A DNA stretch of 64,000 bases. Source: Capsicum annuum (lineage: Eukaryota > Streptophyta > Magnoliopsida > Solanales > Solanaceae). Below the pieces are notes generated by a model. That model ran no database searches. It had not been told where the DNA came from and worked only from the letters and a program-made list of their open reading frames with translations. The translations under genes were made by a program, and so were the position numbers. Positions within the stretch are counted from its first letter, which is position 1, and each line of letters begins with the position of its first letter. The stretch is from contig NC_061121.1 of the NCBI RefSeq assembly GCF_002878395.1, forward strand, positions 130,791,226 through 130,855,225, given 5' to 3'. Shown one piece after another: positions 11,114 to 19,539 of the stretch.

Positions 11114-11480
11114 CAGTGGCGGATCCAGGTTATTTAGACAGTAGGTTCTTCTTAGCTTAAAAATAGTGGAGTCCGAACAATCAACACAAGGAGTAAGGGA
11201 GAAAAAAATAAAAGAAAGTTTAAAGTGAATAAGGAGAGAAGAGTTGGTTACCAAAATTTAAAAAATATATGCTGAGTGGGAATTGAACTCAAGACCAAAA
11301 GAAATAAATAACCTTAAGCACCCATAAACAACAACTAGGCTAACCAAGCAACTCTTACTAAGGGTGCTCACTGATTAGATTATATCGTTTTTTCTTAATT
11401 TCCATATACATATATAAAGTTCGATACGAGTTTAGTCTGTGCTCGCACACCTGGAGGACTCCATGTGGGTCCATCCCTAG
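11114..11480. mobile_element. MITE-like short repeat with imperfect terminal inverted repeats
   Basis: The left end CAGTGGCGGATCCAGG (11114) and right end GGGTCCATCCCTAG (to 11480) are imperfect inverted repeats. The interior contains GGGAATTGAACTCAAGACC and CACCCATAAACAACAACTAGGCTAACCAAG, wording that I recognise from a very common short Solanaceae repeat family. No protein is encoded. A target-site duplication is not clear, so the superfamily (possibly hAT) stays open. Confidence 0.55.
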
Positions 11481-11675
11481 TTGTTGCTGGTGTTGGAACA
11501 TAAGATGTATTATTATTTGTTGTTGATGATATTGTTGGAACAAATGCTGTTATTTTCTTTGTTGTTGATGTTTTTTATTTGTTGTTTGTAGTTTATGCTG
11601 TTGTTGATGTTCCAACAGACAGAGCAACTATTGGAACAAATCAAACCACTAGCAAGGCTACTATGTATTCTAACA

Positions 11676-11780
11676 GACTCTATATCTGTTGCATCAGACT
11701 CCATATCTGATGCAATAGACTCCACATCTGACATAACAGACTCCTCATCTGATGCAACAGACTCTACATATTTTGCAACA
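11676..11780. repeat. 21-bp minisatellite, five units
   Basis: Five consecutive 21-bp units begin GACTC: 11676-11696, 11697-11717, 11718-11738, 11739-11759 and 11760-11780. Each has the form GACTCxxxATCTGATGCAACA, related to the palindrome ATCTGTTGCAACAGAT found elsewhere in this region. Because 21 is a multiple of three, both strands stay open as seven-residue Asp/Ser-rich repeats. Confidence 0.9.
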
Positions 11781-11789
11781 GAAGGATAG

Positions 11790-13184
11790 TTTTCTTTCTA
11801 TGACATACATTTTTTCCTTCTGCTTTGTAGATATAAAAGGAACTGAAAGTTGATCAACTTTTTCCTGACCATCACAAGAGGCTACAGTAAAGATAGGTTC
11901 GAAGGAATAAGCTGCATGCAGATAGAACCACTTCATATGTGGGAGGTATATATTACTGATAATGTTAACGTGGAAAGACACATAGAGTACACTTATTTTG
12001 TGAATGGTATTTTGTACCGATTAGTCATAGATCATTCAAACAAGATATTTGTAATTTTATAGTTAAGTTTGGTAGGTCCAAACTGATAGGGTTGAGGGAC
12101 CATTAATATGATTCTGATACCTTATTAAGATTTAATGTCGGATGTTTCTCAAGTTTATTTGTCATGCCTTCTACAGACTTTAGTTTTGGCAAGCATTTCT
12201 GGCGACAGTGTAGACTTTTGCATGACGGATATTTTGTCCTCTATATGGTAGAAGAATGATCAATCTTGCACCTCCTTACTTATCTTGTGCATACAAATAT
12301 GAAGAGTGCATGGCAGAACATGATGGTGTGATTAATGCTATTAATGTATTAACTGCTGATGTAAAGAAATTGATATCTAATAGTAGTGTCATTCAATCAA
12401 AGAGGATTTCAGTTTCATTCACTCCATTTAGAAATTAAGGCTAATAGGAGAAATAAAGCAATTTCCAAGGCATTACCAAATATCCAAAAAAAAAATCAGA
12501 TCTGACAAAGGTGAGAAGATAAAAAGGGGAAGGGAATAGAAAGGAAAAACTGAATGCTAGATTTAGTTTATCTTGTTTCGTTATGTGGAGATACTCCATC
12601 AAATTTTGAGTGATTTTTCTTTTCAGGATGGTGAGGAAGGAAGAATCTCCCCATCATTAGCTAATACCGAAAATAAGACATCTGATGTTATTGAACCACC
12701 AGATTGCCCTGTGAAGTTTGATAATCCAGAAAATGTCTTTGCTCGAGTTAGTCAACAGATTAAACGATCTTAATCACTTGGTTTTTTGCTGATCAATCTT
12801 CTCCGTAGAAGACAAGATATTAAAAGAACTACTTGACACAGCAAAAGCTGATATTGATAGATTACTGATTATGTCTTCTCAAGACTTACATTTACCAGAA
12901 AACTATTCTGCATTGAGTGCTGTACTATCCATATATGCTGCAGCACAAGATTTATCAGTCTAGAGAGTGTTTGCCTTGGAAAAACTCAAAGTGAACCTTC
13001 CATACTTCTCCTTGACTTTGCGTAGCTCTAAGAAGGACCAAGAGAAGTATTATAAGAAAGTTGCCAAGAAAGAAAGTGAGTGGTCCTCGTTGACAAACTC
13101 ACAAAGATCAAGAGCTCTATACTGAGCTTAACGACCACAATGACAAAATGATTGAATTGAAAGTGGTGGTGACTTGACTTAGTC
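11790..13184 (+). pseudogene. Unrecognised ORF remnants, perhaps part of an Ulp1-type element
   Basis: Several short plus-strand coding-like blocks occur at 11850-12062, 12256-12438, 12573-12773 and about 12810-13130. The block at 12256 contains EHDGVINAINVLTADVKKL and IQSKRISVSFTP, which resembles the linker just before the peptidase domain in DUF1985/Ulp1-type proteins. The last blocks (ENYSALSAVLSIYAAAQDLS, then a Lys-rich helical stretch with KDQEKYYKKVAKKESEW) look like a coiled-coil region that I cannot assign. Stops and frame changes separate all blocks. The order may reflect exons of one decayed gene. No function is proposed. Confidence 0.35.
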
Positions 13185-13189
13185 AAACA

Positions 13190-13590
13190 AAAAGCCATGA
13201 CTTAGTAGAAGCGGATGCAAGTGAATATAGTTATGGAGGAGTACTTAAATATAGATATAAAGAAGAAAAATTAGAACATCATTGTAGATACTACTTAGGA
13301 ATGTTTAATGAAACAGAAATGAAATGAGAAATAAATAGAAAAGAATTATGCTCATTATATAAATGTTTATTAGCATTTGAGTCGTATATTATATATAATA
13401 AGTTTATTGTACAAACAAATAATACATAGGTACGATGGTGGTTAATAAAAAAATACAAAATTCAGTTACAACGAAGGAAATTCTGAGATTAGTATTGAAT
13501 ATATTAAATTTTACATTTACAATTAAAGTAATTAAGACTAACAAGAATGTTATTGCAGATTATATATCAAGACAAAGCTACCCAAACTGA
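13190..13590 (+). pseudogene. Pararetroviral RNase H domain, degenerate
   Basis: The reading starts with EADASEYSYGGVLKYR, the first Asp-containing motif of a caulimovirid RNase H. It continues through NRKELCSLYKCLLAFESY, the Glu motif, and ends near ADYISRQSYP, the usual end of the polymerase polyprotein. This enzyme degrades the RNA template during reverse transcription. At least two in-frame stops and one frame change break it. The second Asp motif reads QTNNT, with Asn where the family has Asp. It marks the 3' end of the polymerase gene and the left edge of the viral insert. Confidence 0.75.
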
Positions 13591-14671
13591 TATTATAGAA
13601 GACGGTACTCTAGAAGAAATACTCAAAACCTTAACTACGCTTTCAATGAAAGTGGATAGTATGGGAAACGAGATAGAAAAGATAAAGACTAATGAAGTCA
13701 AACTGTAGTCTGAAGCTATGACTTAGATAACTCAACAATGTGCTGAGAAATATCGATCGGAAGATAATAAAATTTCAGAGATAAAAGGAGAAGTTGGGAC
13801 ACTCCAAAAAACCCATAATGTTTATCAATCTACTTTTGCAGGTACAAGCAAAGCAGTTGCAGGAAACCTAAATATGAACATGAACAAAATATTTGACAAG
13901 CCATTTATACCAAAAACACCAAAAGACCCTTTGTTTAAACCCCCACAAACTATTACATATTTAGATAGCCTAAACCAAGACAAGAAAGCTTATAACCACA
14001 TAACCAGATCATATATTGAAAACATCCACAAGATACAAACTTACTTAAACCTTAAACCTAGAGCTACAAGCATTCAAGAACCAAATTCAAATTATATAAC
14101 CCAAAAACTACAAGGATACAATAAGTTAATTGCATTACCAAAAACTAACCCAAATCTAGTTAAAACCTATTTCAGTTATGGACTACTCAATATTGTATAT
14201 ACCCAAGACGGAAGTGAATTATCTACTATATCAGAAATATATAAAGCAATTACCACTTACAAGAAGATAACCAACGGCAACCTATTTTTTGTAAAGTTCT
14301 ATACGGCACCAGCAAAGATATTGTATGATGAAATTAAACTAGTTATACAAGTTGTGAAGATAGGAATGTCCCGAGATATGATCATACCCGAAGATATTGA
14401 ACAACAAGTTGAAATAACCAAAATAGATATACCTGATTTTTATACGAATAAAAGAATTATTGGAATATCTACAATTATCCAAGAATTAACAAATAACTAC
14501 CTAAATGGAAATCCAATATGGAGTTATTATTCAAGAGACCAGCTAATGATCTATTCAAATTCAAGAGAGTTAAGACAAGAAGATACGGAAGAAGTTCAAA
14601 GATGGATTATGACACTACTTAATCTAGAGGAAAAACCAATTACCAGGCAATTAAGGAAAAGTTTATTTTAG
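13591..14671 (+). CDS. Pararetroviral 3'-terminal ORF product (inclusion-body/transactivator-like), partly open
   Basis: The open part is 13874-14671 (265 codons). A degraded N-terminal part upstream (about 13591-13873) has a helical heptad-like reading and a few stops. The protein lies directly after the polymerase gene and before the promoter, where solendo-, cavemo- and caulimoviruses carry the inclusion-body/translational transactivator ORF. I assign it by position rather than by a motif I can defend. Notable stretches are KTYFSYGLLNIVYTQDGSE, FFVKFYTAPAKILYDEI, and DQLMIYSNSRELRQEDTEEV near the C-terminus. The body is Lys/Ile/Asn-rich and AT-biased like the rest of the insert. A 67-bp internal section (14300-14366) recurs at 18551-18617. 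Confidence 0.55.
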
Positions 14672-15122
14672 ACGAATTATTGACTAGATACTGTAAATTA
14701 ATAGGGCATAAATATCTAGAACATCTATGTTCGAGATGTAATGGAGTAGATAACATTATTCCAGAAGTTCAACTAGAATAAAAGAAGATAAGAACGTCAG
14801 CTGGAAGATAGACAAAAGATAGAAAGCAACGAAACAATGAAGAAGAAGAAGAAGAAGAAGAAAAGACAAGATATTAAAGTTATAAAAATGACATATGAAT
14901 TATTAGATAACTTTTCTTGACTTGGAATACGTAAATTATTATATAGCATTTTTTAGCTTTTTGACTTTTATTTGGCAAAGTGCCATTAATAATTTTGTCT
15001 TTTTTGTAGGATAGCTTTAGAACTTTTTGTAAAGTTACTTTAGTCTTTTCTACTTTTGTAAAGATGAAAAATGTAAAGTAGGAACAGTTTAGAATAGTAT
15101 ATGCATTTTCTCTTTTTTAGGT
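14672..15122 (+). other. Viral 3' noncoding region and promoter upstream segment
   Basis: After the 3'-terminal ORF comes a short decayed C-terminal extension with a GAA microsatellite at about 14837-14862, then AT-rich DNA that should contain the pararetroviral promoter upstream of the TATA box at 15123. No specific enhancer motif could be defended. Confidence 0.5.
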
Positions 15123-15130
15123 TATAAATA
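15123..15130 (+). promoter_or_regulatory. TATA box of the pararetroviral promoter
   Basis: TATAAATA occurs in the right place between the 3'-terminal ORF and the leader, about 1.08 kb upstream of the tRNA primer site. Transcription would start about 30 bp downstream, near 15155. Confidence 0.65.
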
Positions 15131-15192
15131 GAAAAGTCATTTGCTAAGTTAAGGCAAGACTTTCTACACAAAAAGCAAACCTTCTTGTATAC

Positions 15193-15221
15193 AATAAAAA
15201 TCCTCTCATATAATCAATAAA
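15193..15221 (+). terminator. Pararetroviral poly(A) signals
   Basis: Two AATAAA hexamers (15193-15198 and 15216-15221) lie 60-100 bp downstream of the TATA box. In Caulimoviridae the poly(A) signal sits shortly after the transcription start, so that genomic RNA gains a short terminal redundancy. The arrangement fits. Confidence 0.55.
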
Positions 15222-16200
15222 TATATTCAGTTTTACACTAAGCTATGGATGAGCAAAGCATAGAATTATCAAAGCTACAAGAACAAGTATATTCATTTAC
15301 TATTATAAATAGCTAAATTCATAAATTCCTGACAATCATAAGTATAATAAAATAAGCTTATGTTAGTTACTTTATAGTAGAATTATTCGAGGAATAATAT
15401 GTTTCGAAGTTTATTAGCAAAGAGGAAAAGAAGAAAAATTCCTAGAACTATGCCATCCTAAAAGTGAAATCGATAAGGCAAAGAAGCCATGATAAGGGAG
15501 TAACTAGAGTAGAGGCGTTGTTTAGGGGAAAAGTATCCAGATTACCATGCTAATAGTGACCGAAGAACATGTTATTTAAGAAAAATCTATTATATAGTTA
15601 TCTAAGATGATCATATTTTGTTATGTATATGATTGGAGGAAATATTTTTAAAAATAGCAGCATATGAAAAATGAATACTTACTTACTTGATGAAATGATA
15701 GATGAATTTAAGATAATTGTTTTATATGTAATTAAGAGTATAGAGATAGTAGATATAAAGGAAATTATGTGGGAAAAGATATTTGATATTGAAGATGAAT
15801 TAGAAAATTGGATAGAAGATGAATTAGAAAAAATACACTTAAATGACGATAGCTACTATTCATACCTAGATAATTACTATTCAGACGGATATTATACAGA
15901 TTAAAAAATGTTAGAATATATTAGAAGAATTAGAGAAAGACAACTTTAGATATATGAAGAAATTAATTACAGAAATCAGCTTAGAAGAGAAAGAAGACAA
16001 TTAGAAGAAAGATTACTGGGAATAAAGTTAACCTTATGGAAAAGAATTTAATATTAACTAACCATGCAAATTACTCGAGTTATCCGCACCCACCTACAAT
16101 TGAGAAGAAAGATTACTTGGAATAAAGTAAACCTTATGGAAAATAATTTAATATTAACTAACCATGCAAATTATCCGAATTATCCGCACCCACCTACAAT
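15222..16200 (+). other. Pararetroviral leader with small ORFs
   Basis: This is the long leader expected before the primer site and first main ORFs. It contains a 77-codon acidic ORF at 15671-15904 rich in Asp, Glu and Tyr (DDSYYSYLDNYYSDGYYTD at its end), and a 13-codon ORF at 15908-15949. Caulimovirid leaders often hold small ORFs that are bypassed by ribosome shunting, but no hairpin was worked out here. The leader ends with a 100-bp tandem duplication. Confidence 0.5.
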
Positions 16201-16202
16201 TG
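16003..16202 (+). repeat. Two 100-bp tandem repeats ending at the primer site
   Basis: 16003-16102 and 16103-16202 are near-identical 100-bp units. Both start AGAAGAAAGATTACT and end CACCCACCTACAATTG. They differ at only a handful of positions by eye. The second unit overlaps the first two bases of the tRNA primer site, so the duplication stops exactly at that site. Confidence 0.9.
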
Positions 16203-16213
16203 GTATCAGAGCC
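16201..16213 (+). promoter_or_regulatory. tRNA-Met primer binding site of the pararetrovirus
   Basis: TGGTATCAGAGCC matches the complement of the 3' end of plant initiator tRNA-Met, the conserved first-strand primer site that defines position 1 of Caulimoviridae genomes. It is intact. Confidence 0.9.
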
Positions 16214-16318
16214 TATGTTCTTTAAAGTTACATAAATGATATTTGTATGTTAGTTATGAGATATGTTAATTTAATTGTTAATTATAAGCCGTGATTATCT
16301 TGTTAACTATGTTGTTAT

Positions 16319-16588
16319 TTGTTAATTATGAGAAGACCATTTAAAAATATACAGACTTTTAGAAAAGTTAAAAGAATTCTAAATAGTAATTATTTAGAAT
16401 ATAAGAAACTAAATAAAATAAAAGAAGACCTCCATAGATTAGATTACCTAATTACTTTAATATCCAGTATTGAGGCAAAATTAATAATCCATTTAAAATC
16501 TAGAAGAATGAGGTATATACCACCTAATTATGATAAAATTAGATTTAGAGATTCACCAAAAAATTACAAATACTATACAAATGAATAA
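16319..16588 (+). CDS. Small pararetroviral ORF 1 downstream of the primer site
   Basis: This is an open frame of 89 codons, 106 bp after the primer site, AT-rich and rich in Lys, Arg, Ile and Tyr. The likely start is ATG at 16319 or at 16328. Its stop overlaps the next start in an ATGAATAA arrangement at 16581-16588, typical of coupled pararetroviral ORFs. No domain is recognised. Position suggests the first small protein of a caulimovirid genome, for example a virion-associated or unknown protein. The frame is intact, but with the rest of the virus broken this carries no functional meaning. Confidence 0.55.
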   Translation: MLIMRRPFKNIQTFRKVKRILNSNYLEYKKLNKIKEDLHRLDYLITLISSIEAKLIIHLKSRRMRYIPPNYDKIRFRDSPKNYKYYTNE

Positions 16589-16802
16589 TATAGACCAATC
16601 CCAAAAATATAAAGAACTAAAAGAAATATTATCTGAGAAACGAAGAGAATTAAAAATAAGAAAAGAAAGACTACAATATAACATAATTGTTGGAGTATGT
16701 CAAAAATCAATAAAAGCACAAAAAGAAGAAATATCATATTTAGAATCTCTAATAGATAACCTAGAATACATTTATCAACATGATTTATATACCATTAAAT
16801 AG
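16581..16802 (+). CDS. Small pararetroviral ORF 2, coiled-coil-like
   Basis: This frame of 73 codons starts at the ATG overlapping the stop of the preceding ORF (ATGA overlap). An in-frame upstream ATG at 16530 exists, but the overlapping start fits viral practice better. The protein is strongly helical by composition, with KYKELKEILSEKRRELKIRK and further heptad-like Leu/Ile spacing. Small coiled-coil proteins at this position are found in several Caulimoviridae genera as virion-associated proteins. This assignment is by position and composition only. Its stop lies 5 bp before the next start, at 16808. Confidence 0.5.
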   Translation: MNNIDQSQKYKELKEILSEKRRELKIRKERLQYNIIVGVCQKSIKAQKEEISYLESLIDNLEYIYQHDLYTIK

Positions 16803-16807
16803 ATAAA

Positions 16808-17728
16808 ATGAATAAAGAAGAATTCATAATTTTAGAGAAGGAATACCATTAATAAAAGTATATTTTAGAGAAGGAATAGATACACCAATAGAATTATATT
16901 TAGCAGATGATTGAATTATAAAACCTATAGAAAAAAGTATAATAACTGCTATAAGAGTAAATCTAATATACCAAAAAATTAAATTTATAGTAAGTGTGAA
17001 TTATTAAGTAGCAACAACAAATAATAACATAGATAAGTCATTAGTGCTATATTGGAAAATATCAGGAATAGAGCTAACCCCAAGAAGTAAAATATTTACA
17101 GCAAGATGTAAAAATCTATATGTATTAACAACAAAATATAAAATAACGGAAAAAAATAAAATTAATAAAATACAAATAGAAAGTCCTTTTGAACAATTTT
17201 TAAACACAATTGATAACAATGATTATAGTTACAAAGATATAGATATAGAAGAAGATTTAGAAATAATAAATGATAGAATAAGCACAAAAAAAAGAATAGC
17301 TTTTGAAAAACCAGAATCATCAGGATCATCGAAAAGAATAAATTATGAAATAACTTCAACAGTTAATTTAACTCAATATTATATAACGGGAACAATAAAT
17401 GAAAAAGAATATTTAATACTCCTAAATACAAGACAAGAAGAAATCCATATAGCAAAATACCTAGTGAAAAATGAAGAAATAAAATATAATTGTAATATAT
17501 GCCCAGATCTACCAAGAAGTTTAATAACTATTAAAGATACAACAGAAACATAATAATAATAGGAGTTAGAAAAATAAAAATAGAATTAGAAATAAAGGAA
17601 GCTATGCAAAAAGTAGACATAATATTAGAGATAAAATGGTTAGAACAAATAAAACGCTACAATATAGAACATACACAATTAACCATAACCTACAATGAGG
17701 AAAAATTATTAATAAAGAGAGCTTTAAC
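16808..17728 (+). pseudogene. Pararetroviral movement protein, degenerate
   Basis: The frame starts at ATG 16808 and soon meets a stop. A partly duplicated phrase TTTTAGAGAAGGAAT occurs at about 16831 and 16863. The reading then gives REGIDTPIELYLADD and LVLYWKISGIELTPRSKIF, which match the conserved core of caulimovirid 30K-type movement proteins that form tubules through plasmodesmata. The best open part is 17044-17553. In-frame stops occur near 16911 and 17006, and more follow 17553. The C-terminal part to 17728 is shifted and not reliably readable. It is dead as written. Confidence 0.7.
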
Positions 17729-18550
17729 ATGAAAATATATGGACTTATGAAAATAATAGTAGAAGGATATTATAATAGATATTATATACCTTTGATAGAT
17801 ACAGGAGCAGGAGACAACTTATGTAGATATAACTGTTTACCAGAAGACAAATAGGATAAGCTAAAAACACCAATAGTAGTAAAAGGATTTAATAATAAAG
17901 GAAGCTTAATTACCTATAAAGCTAGAAATATAAAAATACAAGTATGGGATAAGATATTAACAATAGAAAAGATCTATAATTATGAACTAACATCAAAAGA
18001 TATACTTTTAGGAATGCCATTTTTAGATAAACTATACCCACATATAATAAGTAAAACTCACTGGTGGTTTACAACACCATGTAAACAAAGGGTAAGACCA
18101 ATAAGAGTTATTAATAAAATAAGAAAGAAAGCTGATTGGATAAAAGGAAGTGAAAAAATTACACAAAAATTAAAAAATATGAAAAATAATGAAGACACAA
18201 TAGAACTAGTTATATTTTCAATAAGTAAAGAAGAAATAACTATATTTTCAATAGATAAGGTAGAAATAATAAAGAAAAAATTAGGAAAACTATACAGTGA
18301 AGATCCATTAAAAGGATGGAAAAAACATAAGACTACCGTAAGAATTGAGCTAATAGATAAAAATAGTATAATAACCCAAAAACCATTAACATATAACTTT
18401 GATGATTTAAAAGAATTTAAAAATGCATATAGATGAATTATTCAAAAAAAAATATATACAAAAAAGTAATAGTAAACACACTATCCCAACATTCATAGTA
18501 AATAAACACAGTGACCAAAAAAGAGGAAAAAATAGAATGGTTATTGATTA
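17729..18550 (+). pseudogene. Pararetroviral aspartic protease and N-terminal RT, truncated
   Basis: From ATG 17729 the frame carries PLIDTGAGDNLC, with the Asp-Thr-Gly-Ala active site coded at 17798-17809, and ILLGMPFLDKLYPH, the second conserved protease strand. A TAG interrupts it at about 17851. The frame continues to 18436, shifts, and resumes with HTIPTFIVNKHSDQKRGKNR and MVIDY, the entry motifs of caulimovirid reverse transcriptase. It stops abruptly at 18550, where unrelated viral sequence begins. The palm region with its catalytic YxDD-type motif is absent, so no active polymerase can be encoded. The protease would cut viral polyproteins, and the RT would copy genomic RNA. Confidence 0.8.
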
Positions 18551-18617
18551 TATACGGCACCAGCAGAGATATTGTATGATGAAATTAAACCAGTTATACA
18601 AGTTGTGAAGATAGGAA
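18551..18617 (+). repeat. 67-bp patch duplicated from the viral 3'-terminal ORF
   Basis: This is identical to 14300-14366 except at two positions by eye. It joins RT sequence on its left to capsid sequence on its right. The left junction sits in a short TAT-type overlap and the right junction follows AGGAA, consistent with end-joining of viral fragments. Confidence 0.9.
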
Positions 18618-18998
18618 CACTAATAGGAACATCAAAATTATGGTTTTTAAATTTAACTGAAGATAGTAAATGGTATTTAGGGCTAATAAAAAAGCAGAAG
18701 GAACAATAGTAATTAAACTAGCACCTATTGACATATTGAATAAATATGAAATAGCTATAAGAGATGAATTTAGTAGTATGGCAACAGAAGAAGAAGAAGA
18801 ACAAAACAAAGAAAAAGATACAAATAGGAATTTAATGTTAAAACTAGCAATATGTAATATGTACTATATAGATGAATATACGTGTGCATTTAAAGAATAC
18901 TACTATAAGGGAACATACAATACAGAAGAAAGTACAGAAGTAAGAAGATTATATTTTAGTAAATTACCTGAACCATTTAGTTCAAAAATAATAAAAAG
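18618..18998 (+). pseudogene. Pararetroviral capsid protein fragment
   Basis: The reading starts with GTSKLWFLNLTEDSKWYLGL and, after a frame change near 18690, continues KLAPIDILNKYEIAIRDEF. It then gives an acidic Glu run, CNMYYIDEYTCAFKEYYYKG and YFSKLPEPFSSKII. The last phrase is a well-conserved caulimovirid coat-protein motif. The fragment starts and ends inside the protein and lacks the zinc knuckle expected downstream. It is out of order relative to the preceding polymerase piece. At about 18998 similarity ends and ordinary repeat DNA follows. Confidence 0.75.
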
Positions 18999-19539
18999 TT
19001 GTATGGTTATTAATGTTGTCCAGTTTTGTTTTTTTTCCACTTAGGACGAGGGGCTTTTGAATTTTTTTTACCCTTACACGACCTTTAACATAAAATAACC
19101 CCATTCTATTCATTTTTCAAAGATAAAACTTCATTATTTCTCTCTTAAGCGTAAAACCCAAGAAAGTTCAAGGGTTTTACAAGAAATCACTACTCCAACA
19201 TCCAAACATTGATTTCTCTTCAAATTATTTGGTATTTTAGGCATGTTTCTCTTTACTTAACTTTAATGTTGCATTGTGCCAATTTATTGAATATGCATTT
19301 CATTGGAATTAATGGGTTTGAAATTGGGTTAAGAGCTTTTGGTTGTTTTTACTAGAATTACTTGTCCCATGTTTTAAATTGAATATTCATGCTTTAATTA
19401 ATAATTTTTAGGACTGAATTAGTGCATAATCTTAATGGTTGGAATGGGGGACATGGGTTTTTCCTAATTGATGGAACTTTTCTTGATAATGATATTAACG
19501 TCAACTCGCTTTGTAATCTTGGTTTTGAATATGGATAAC
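18999..19539 (+). mobile_element. LTR-like fragment between the pararetrovirus and element L
   Basis: The segment has the character of an LTR leader: poly-pyrimidine runs, AAAACCCAAGAAAGTTCAAGGG near 19149 and AT-rich leader DNA. It has no coding potential. It is cut on the right by the start of element L at 19540. No end motif is visible, so the family is unknown. Confidence 0.35.

Larger units (their letters stand above)
13185..18998 (+). mobile_element. Endogenous pararetrovirus (Caulimoviridae), rearranged and inactive
   Basis: A run of caulimovirid-like modules on one strand reads in this order: RNase H, 3'-terminal ORF, TATA-bearing promoter, poly(A) signals, long leader, tRNA-Met primer site, two small ORFs, movement protein, aspartic protease, first part of RT, a patch of the 3'-terminal ORF, and a capsid fragment. 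A circular viral genome opened inside the polymerase gene explains RNase H at the left and the RT start at the right. The capsid fragment is out of place. Stops and frameshifts occur in most ORFs, and the RT catalytic core is missing. The genus is not certain. Overall wording and AT-richness suggest a solendovirus-like or tomato/pepper EPRV lineage. Confidence 0.85.

Noticed and set aside
13185..18998. An infectious or replication-capable pararetrovirus
   Set aside because: The RT catalytic core is absent, the capsid is partial and displaced, and stops or frameshifts occur in RNase H, movement protein and protease-RT.
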